From contig CAZOJX010000070.1 in assembly GCA_964580255.1 (NCBI GenBank), positions 1 to 10,026 of the forward strand: a DNA stretch of 10,026 nucleotides, written 5' to 3'. This document shows, piece by piece, positions 6,384-10,026 of this stretch. Within the stretch, counting starts at the first letter, position 1. Every line of letters begins with the position of its first letter. The notes below the pieces were generated by a model that worked only from the letters and a program-made list of their open reading frames with translations, was not told where the DNA came from and did no database searches. Made by a program: the position numbers and the translations under genes. The stretch is from HGM12587 sp964580255 (lineage in GTDB: Bacteria; Bacillota; Clostridia; Lachnospirales; Lachnospiraceae).

Positions 6384-6421
6384 CAAAAAAACACAACTGT
6401 TGTAAGTTTACAACAGTTGTG
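6384..6421 (-). terminator. Strong intrinsic terminator of the sugar ABC operon
   Basis: A perfect 14-base inverted repeat (6392-6405 and 6408-6421) with a two-base centre, followed on the minus strand by seven T residues (6385-6391). It is 51 bases after the stop of the MalG-type permease. It ends only 17 bases before the YitT start codon, so it also forms the immediate upstream region of that gene. Confidence 0.87.
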
Positions 6422-6434
6422 CAGTATTTATCAA
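6407..6434 (-). promoter_or_regulatory. Possible YitT promoter overlapping the terminator dyad
   Basis: Minus-strand TTGATA (6429-6434, five of six to consensus) and TGTAAA (6407-6412, four of six) are spaced by 16 bases. Initiation near 6400 would leave a 33-base leader with the AAGGAG site. The centre of the 14-base inverted repeat falls on the -10 box, so the same DNA could act as operator as well as terminator. The promoter match is modest. Confidence 0.35.
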
Positions 6435-6472
6435 GGTATAAACAATAAATTTTCTCTAAATCTTTCCGTGAA

Positions 6473-7330
6473 TTAGCCTTTTACAGCTCCTGCAAGAACA
6501 CCTTTGATGATGTGTTTCTGGCCTAACAGATAGATCAGAACAACCGGAATGACTGTCATAACAATGCAAGCCATCATTGGTCCCATTTCTACACGTCCAT
6601 AGCTTCCGCGGAAATACTGGATCAGCATTGGAATCGTACGATATTTCTTGATATCCAGTACCAGTGTCGGCAGCAGATAGTCATTCCATACCCACATGGT
6701 TTCCAAAACACCTACAGAGATCATCGTCGGTTTCAGGATTGGCAGAACAACTTTAAAGTAAGTCTGAAGCGGGGAGCAGCCATCGATCATGGAAGCTTCT
6801 TCGATCTCCAGCGGAATTGATTTCACAAATCCGGAGAACATGAATACTGCAAGTCCCGCACCAAATCCCAGATAAATGAAGCAGATGGTCCATGGAGTAT
6901 TAAATTTCAGACCAAAAATACTGAGGCGGTCTGCTGTCTGTGACAGTGTAAACATTACCATCTGGAATGGTACTACCATGGAAAATGCGCACAGCAGATA
7001 CATCAATTTAGAAATCAGAGAATGAACTCTGTTAATGTACCATGCACACATAGAACAGCACAAAAGGATCAGAACTACAGAAGATACTGTAATAAATAAG
7101 CTGTAACCAAAGCTCTTTAAAAATCCCTGGGCACCTAATGCACTGATATAGTTTGAAAGTCCTGCAAATGTATCAGCAGTCGGAAGTGCAAATGCACCTT
7201 CTGTCGTGATCGCTCTTTCCACCTTTAAGGAATTGATCACAACCATAAAGATCGGATACATCCAGAGCACTGCCAGAATCGTAAAAAATACGGTTCCGAG
7301 ATTGCTCCAAAGTTGATTTTTCTTTTTCAT
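6473..7330 (-). CDS. Sugar ABC transporter permease, MalG type (CUT1)
   Basis: 285 residues, inner-membrane subunit of a carbohydrate importer. Six hydrophobic segments are visible (near 12-33, 74-95, 107-128, 148-168, 200-218 and 252-270). The EAA coupling loop EIEEASMIDGCSPLQ (175-189), which contacts the ATPase, is intact. WNDYLLP (215-221) and the C-terminal KHIIKGVLAGAVKG are characteristic of MalG-like subunits. Its ATG shares one base with the TAA of the upstream permease gene (TAATG junction) and is preceded by a perfect AAGGAGGTG, so the two permeases are translationally coupled and probably made in equal amounts as a heterodimer. It is the last gene of the operon; a strong terminator follows. 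Confidence 0.93.
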   Translation of the reverse strand: MKKKNQLWSNLGTVFFTILAVLWMYPIFMVVINSLKVERAITTEGAFALPTADTFAGLSNYISALGAQGFLKSFGYSLFITVSSVVLILLCCSMCAWYINRVHSLISKLMYLLCAFSMVVPFQMVMFTLSQTADRLSIFGLKFNTPWTICFIYLGFGAGLAVFMFSGFVKSIPLEIEEASMIDGCSPLQTYFKVVLPILKPTMISVGVLETMWVWNDYLLPTLVLDIKKYRTIPMLIQYFRGSYGRVEMGPMMACIVMTVIPVVLIYLLGQKHIIKGVLAGAVKG

Positions 7331-8181
7331 TATGCCTGCACCTCCTTAGAACGTGTTGCGTAAAGCTGTGACAGTGCAATGACAACTACCAATACAAAGA
7401 ATACAACCGCCTTTGCCTGACCAATGCCCTTCCACTGTGCACCTGCACGAGAATAGAAGGTATTATAAATATTCAATGCCAACATTTCTGTTGCGTGAGC
7501 AGGTTCTCCGCCTGTCAATGCCAGGTTCTGATCGAACAGCTTGAAGGAGTTTGTAATCGTTAAGAACAGACAGATTGTAAAAGAGGACATCAGCATTGGT
7601 AATTTTACTTTTATCAATGTCTGGATTGTATTTGCTCCGTCGATAGAAGCTGCCTCAAGTAAATCTGTCGGAACATTCTGTAATCCTGCTACATAAATGA
7701 TCATCATATAACCGATCTGCTGCCAGCACATAAGAATAATGATTCCCCAGTAACCGGCTGTGCTGTTTAATGCCAATAATGGCTGTGCCATATTAGAAAG
7801 CACACAATTCAAAAGGATCTGCCAAATGTATCCAAGTACGATACCGCCGATCAGGTTCGGCATAAAAAATACAGTACGGAATGCATTGGTACCCTTCATT
7901 TCTTTTGTTAATGCTAATGCAATGGCAAATGCGATGCCATTGATCAAAATCGTCGATACAATTGCAAAAGATACGGTAAACCAGAAAGAATCCTTGAAGG
8001 TAGCATCTGTCAAAGCTCTTACGTAGTTTGTAATTCCGATAAATTTTGCATTATCTACAGTAATAAACTGGCAAAATGATAAATAGATCCCCTGAATAAA
8101 CGGCCAGATAAATCCTACGCAAAACGCTGCCAATGTAGGAAGTACAAATATCGGGAACCATTTTCTGAGCGCTTTCTCCAT
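7330..8181 (-). CDS. Sugar ABC transporter permease, MalF/UgpA type (CUT1)
   Basis: 283 residues, partner permease. Hydrophobic segments lie near 9-30, 68-92, 105-125, 146-168, 200-213 and 258-273. The EAA loop is LLEAASIDGANTIQ (174-187). A short N-terminus and no large periplasmic insertion make it UgpA/MsmF-like rather than E. coli MalF-like, as usual in Firmicutes. The ATG at 8181 is preceded by GGGAG at only three to four bases, an unusually close site, and no alternative start is in frame nearby; translation may be deliberately weaker than for the binding protein. It is separated from the binding-protein gene by 100 bases containing a hairpin and overlaps the next permease by one base. 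Confidence 0.93.
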   Translation of the reverse strand: MEKALRKWFPIFVLPTLAAFCVGFIWPFIQGIYLSFCQFITVDNAKFIGITNYVRALTDATFKDSFWFTVSFAIVSTILINGIAFAIALALTKEMKGTNAFRTVFFMPNLIGGIVLGYIWQILLNCVLSNMAQPLLALNSTAGYWGIIILMCWQQIGYMMIIYVAGLQNVPTDLLEAASIDGANTIQTLIKVKLPMLMSSFTICLFLTITNSFKLFDQNLALTGGEPAHATEMLALNIYNTFYSRAGAQWKGIGQAKAVVFFVLVVVIALSQLYATRSKEVQA

Positions 8182-8221
8182 AATCTCCCGCTCTCTTTCT
8201 TTTAATCTTCTATATATCCAA

Positions 8222-8247
8222 GAAAAGGGGAGCTTTTGGGCTCCCCT
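8222..8247 (-). terminator. Hairpin between binding-protein and permease genes (partial terminator / mRNA stabiliser)
   Basis: An eight-base GC-rich stem (AGGGGAGC at 8226-8233, GCTCCCCT at 8240-8247) with a six-base loop, followed on the minus strand by TTTTCTT. It lies 35 bases after the binding-protein stop and 41 bases before the first permease. In this type of operon such a hairpin usually gives many copies of binding-protein mRNA and few of permease mRNA, by partial termination or by blocking 3' decay. Confidence 0.7.
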
Positions 8248-8281
8248 CTCAGGTTTTTCATATGATAAGCTTAAGTATTTC

Positions 8282-9628
8282 TTACTGTCCGTTTGCTAAA
8301 GCGTATTCTGAAGCCCATCCATCAACGAATGCTGAAACAACGCCGTCCCAGTTTGCATCTGTCTGATCAGCTGCGTACTGTGTTAAAGCTGTACCAACAC
8401 CATTTTTCCATTCTTCTGAAGGCATTGTTGTGAAGTTCCAAGAAACCGGGTTCTTGCCAGCTGCTGTCATTTCTGTATCCATCTTAACGAATAAGTTAGG
8501 AGATTCTACAGCGTTCTTGAAAGGAATAACAAATCCCATGTCGTTTGCCATTGCTGTTGTTCCTTCTTCAGAAGATACACACCAGTACATGAAATCTAAT
8601 GTAGCCTGGATATCAGCTTCGTCAGCCATAGCATTTACACACCAGAAGTTTTCTGTACCTGTGCAAAGTCCCTGGTTAGCTTCATCGCCTGCACCAACAT
8701 AAATTGGGATCATAGCAAGATCATCGTCTGTGTATGCGCCATCTGCTGTTAAGCTGCCGTATTCCCAAGAACCGTTCTGGAAGAATACTGCTTCGCCTGC
8801 TAAGAATTCGTTACGGGAATCATCACCTGTTTTTGCAGAAAGGTCTTTTGCTGCACATGTGCTGTTGTTGATGTAGAGATCCCACATTGCACGATAGTTA
8901 TCTAAGTAAGAACCTTTGATTGCTGCTGTAGCGCTGATTCCGTCTTCCTGATATTCAAAGTAGATTGGAAGGTTTGCAAGGTGTGTTTTGAATCTCCAGT
9001 CAGAAGATCCGTCCATACCTGCTGATGTAAATGCTGCAAATCCTAATTCATCTTTACGAGCTGTGATATCTTCTGCAACTGCTTTCAGATCGTCGAAAGA
9101 ATCGATATCTTCTACTGCATATCCAGCTTCAGCTAAGAGAGTTTTATTTACGATGATACCATAGGATTCGATAACATATCCGATGCTGTATACTGTGTCG
9201 CCTTCTTTTAATGCGAATGCGTCATTTGTAAGTTCGCCGTAAACATCTGTTCCTGCTAAGTCATAGCAGTAATCTTTCCAGTTTGCAAGACCTACAGGTC
9301 CGTTTACCTGGAATAATGTAGGAGCTTCGGATTTACCCATTTCAGCCATTAAGGTTGTTTCGTATTCACCGGAAGCTGCTGTTACTACAGTTACAGGAAC
9401 ACCTGTTTCTGCTGTGTAAGCTTCTGCTAATGTCTGCCATGCTTCATCCTGTTCCGGTTTGAAGTTTAAGTAATATACAGATCCGTCTGCTGCCGGAGCT
9501 GCTTCTCCAGCTTCTGCTGAATCTTCTGTTGCTGCTGGTGTTTCTGCAGGTGCTTCTGATCCACCGCATGCTGTTAACATACCAACGGCCATTGTCATAG
9601 ACAATAAAAGAGCGATTACTTTTTTCAT
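8282..9628 (-). CDS. Sugar ABC transporter substrate-binding lipoprotein (CUT1, family 1)
   Basis: 448 residues. The signal peptide ends in lipobox LTAC with lipidated Cys21; residues 22-49 form an Ala/Glu/Pro-rich flexible tether. The mature domain begins near VYYLNFKPEQDEAWQTLAEA (51-70), followed by TGVPVTVVTA and LFQVNGP, the classic first strands of the two-lobed carbohydrate-binding fold of cluster I. Several Trp, Tyr and Phe residues are available for sugar stacking. The substrate is not determinable here; the nearest remembered relatives are uncharacterised Lachnospiraceae proteins. GGAGG nine bases before the ATG gives strong translation. Codon choice (GCT, GCA, CTG, GAA) looks more restricted than in the phosphatase-GTPase operon, as for a highly expressed gene. 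It is the first gene of the transporter operon; no ATPase gene is present, so a shared MsmX-type ATPase is expected. Confidence 0.93.
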   Translation of the reverse strand: MKKVIALLLSMTMAVGMLTACGGSEAPAETPAATEDSAEAGEAAPAADGSVYYLNFKPEQDEAWQTLAEAYTAETGVPVTVVTAASGEYETTLMAEMGKSEAPTLFQVNGPVGLANWKDYCYDLAGTDVYGELTNDAFALKEGDTVYSIGYVIESYGIIVNKTLLAEAGYAVEDIDSFDDLKAVAEDITARKDELGFAAFTSAGMDGSSDWRFKTHLANLPIYFEYQEDGISATAAIKGSYLDNYRAMWDLYINNSTCAAKDLSAKTGDDSRNEFLAGEAVFFQNGSWEYGSLTADGAYTDDDLAMIPIYVGAGDEANQGLCTGTENFWCVNAMADEADIQATLDFMYWCVSSEEGTTAMANDMGFVIPFKNAVESPNLFVKMDTEMTAAGKNPVSWNFTTMPSEEWKNGVGTALTQYAADQTDANWDGVVSAFVDGWASEYALANGQ

Positions 9629-9670
9629 TGTTTGTTTCCTCCCTGTTTATGTAATTTGTCTGCAATTTTC

Positions 9671-9685
9671 CGCAAGCGTTTGCAG
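9671..9685 (-). promoter_or_regulatory. Cre-like operator in the leader of the sugar ABC operon
   Basis: Minus-strand CTGCAAACGCTTGCG matches the core TGNAANCGNWNNC of CcpA catabolite-responsive elements and is a near palindrome around the central CG, as expected for LacI-family binding. It lies about 27-41 bases downstream of the predicted transcription start, where binding would act as a roadblock. CcpA or a local LacI-type sugar regulator are both possible; no such regulator gene is in the window. Confidence 0.6.
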
Positions 9686-9718
9686 ACCTGCTCTCAAAGG
9701 GGCTTCCCTTATATTGAT

Positions 9719-9747
9719 AACTTAACACCAATTGTGTTTTTTGTCAA
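9719..9747 (-). promoter_or_regulatory. Promoter of the sugar ABC transporter operon
   Basis: A consensus TTGACA (9742-9747), a 17-base spacer and TAAGTT (9719-9724), immediately preceded by TGT, an extended -10 (TGN) that compensates for the weak -10 box. Expected initiation is near 9712, giving a leader of about 84 bases that contains the cre-like site. Confidence 0.65.
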
Positions 9748-9785
9748 TCCTTTCACATTTAACTTTATGTTTTTGTGCATTCTCT

Positions 9786-9831
9786 ACAATTTTTTGTCCC
9801 TTTTCTGAGTCAGACCAACCAAAAAAATTGT
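9786..9831. repeat. 10-base perfect inverted repeat around a palindrome
   Basis: ACAATTTTTT (9786-9795) and AAAAAATTGT (9822-9831) are exact inverted copies 26 bases apart, with the palindrome CTGAGTCAG (9805-9813) between them. The arms are A/T tracts, so partly a composition effect. The element lies about 75-120 bases upstream of the predicted transcription start. Confidence 0.4.
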
Positions 9832-9855
9832 GACATTTCCATTAACATAACTTAT

Positions 9856-9953
9856 TTTTTTGCGTTATTCTTTCATTAGGTTTGCATAAATTTGTCATAT
9901 TTTGCATGAAAATCAGCTTTTTTCCCATTATTGAAGCTTTTTAACGCAAAAAA
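9856..9953. repeat. 12-base perfect inverted repeat, arms 74 bases apart
   Basis: TTTTTTGCGTTA (9856-9867) and TAACGCAAAAAA (9942-9953) are exact inverted copies. The right arm overlaps the U-tract of the upstream gene's terminator. The GCGTTA core makes this less trivial than a plain A/T-tract match. It could be a pair of operators for DNA looping or simply a chance repeat. Confidence 0.45.
9881..9910. repeat. Three 10-base direct repeats in helical phase
   Basis: TTTGCATAAA (9881-9890), TTTGTCATAT (9891-9900) and TTTGCATGAA (9901-9910) follow each other with an exact 10-base period. A weaker fourth member may be TTTCATTAGG (9871-9880). Such spacing places each copy on the same DNA face, as for a tandem-binding activator. 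It lies inside the 12-base inverted repeat. Confidence 0.4.
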
Positions 9954-9980
9954 TTCCCCAGGACAATGTCCTGAGGAATT
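9948..9980 (-). terminator. Intrinsic terminator of a gene beyond the right edge
   Basis: Arms 9952-9964 and 9968-9980 form a 13-bp stem with one C-A mismatch and loop AAT, followed on the minus strand by six T residues (9948-9953). It should end a minus-strand gene upstream. A TAA at 10009-10011 (minus strand), 28 bases before the stem, is a plausible stop, but only five codons of any such gene are in view, so no coding region is called for 9981-10026. Confidence 0.82.
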
Positions 9981-10026
9981 GAATTGCAATATTGTTGTCT
10001 CGCGATAATTATCTCTTTGAGAACTG

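Larger units (their letters stand above)
9748..9951. other. AT-rich intergenic control region, no gene
   Basis: About 200 bases upstream of the transporter promoter hold no credible open reading frame and no RNA gene that I recognise. The region is rich in A and T tracts and contains two perfect long-range inverted repeats, a nine-base palindrome CTGAGTCAG (9805-9813) and a run of 10-base direct repeats, listed separately. It probably acts as activator or repressor binding DNA for the transporter operon. Confidence 0.5.

Noticed and set aside
6368..6394. Longer YitT start at 6394
   Set aside because: It would begin within the terminator hairpin and has no ribosome binding site, while AAGGAG precedes the ATG at 6367.
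6374..6401. Alternative yitT promoter with TATAAG as -10 and TTACAA as -35
   Set aside because: Transcription would start after the ribosome binding site, leaving an almost leaderless mRNA although a strong AAGGAG is present; the -35 match is also poor.
9881..9910. Start of a CRISPR array
   Set aside because: The repeats are 10 bases long, directly adjacent with no spacers, and stop after three copies.
9981..10026. 3' end of a gene at the right edge
   Set aside because: Only five codons before a plausible TAA are in view, and another frame stays open across the terminator; not enough to call a coding region.

Overview
The window reads as a low-to-mid GC Firmicute, most likely a gut-type Lachnospiraceae relative. 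I infer this from strong GGAGG-type ribosome binding sites, sigma-A style promoters, a Rae1/YacP-type nuclease domain, a YitT-family membrane protein, and a CUT1 sugar transporter encoded without its own ATPase. No rRNA, tRNA, CRISPR array, transposase or phage gene was seen. All genes but one lie on the minus strand.

Reading in the direction of minus-strand transcription (high to low coordinates): (1) 9952-9980 is the terminator of a gene that lies beyond the right edge. (2) A long AT-rich control region (about 9630-9950) carries a good promoter, a CcpA cre-like operator and several unexplained repeats. It precedes a sugar ABC transporter operon: a binding lipoprotein (8282-9628), a MalF-type permease (7330-8181) and a MalG-type permease (6473-7330). 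A hairpin after the binding-protein gene probably lowers expression of the permeases, and a strong terminator ends the operon at 6384-6421. (3) A YitT-family membrane protein (5483-6367) starts directly behind that terminator and may use the same inverted repeat as its own promoter/operator. (4) A small plus-strand lipoprotein gene with 11-residue repeats (5142-5435) converges on yitT; the two share a bidirectional terminator at 5448-5475. (5) A second minus-strand operon starts from a promoter at 4963-4991: a HAD phosphatase (4263-4913), a SAM-dependent methyltransferase (3451-4227) and an 892-residue translation GTPase (753-3431). (6) aspS, cut by the left edge (1-647), has its own promoter at 702-730.

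The most striking object is the 892-residue protein. Its N-terminal two thirds are an EF-G paralogue of the Tet(M)/ribosomal-protection type. Its C-terminus is a complete NYN/PIN-like domain matching Rae1 (YacP), the B. subtilis endoribonuclease that cuts mRNA in the ribosomal A site. All G motifs and both acidic residues recalled as essential in Rae1 are retained. One polypeptide therefore combines a ribosome-binding translocase-like GTPase with an A-site mRNA nuclease, which suggests a GTP-driven ribosome rescue or mRNA-cleavage factor rather than a drug-resistance gene. The rest of the window is mostly ordinary core and accessory metabolism.
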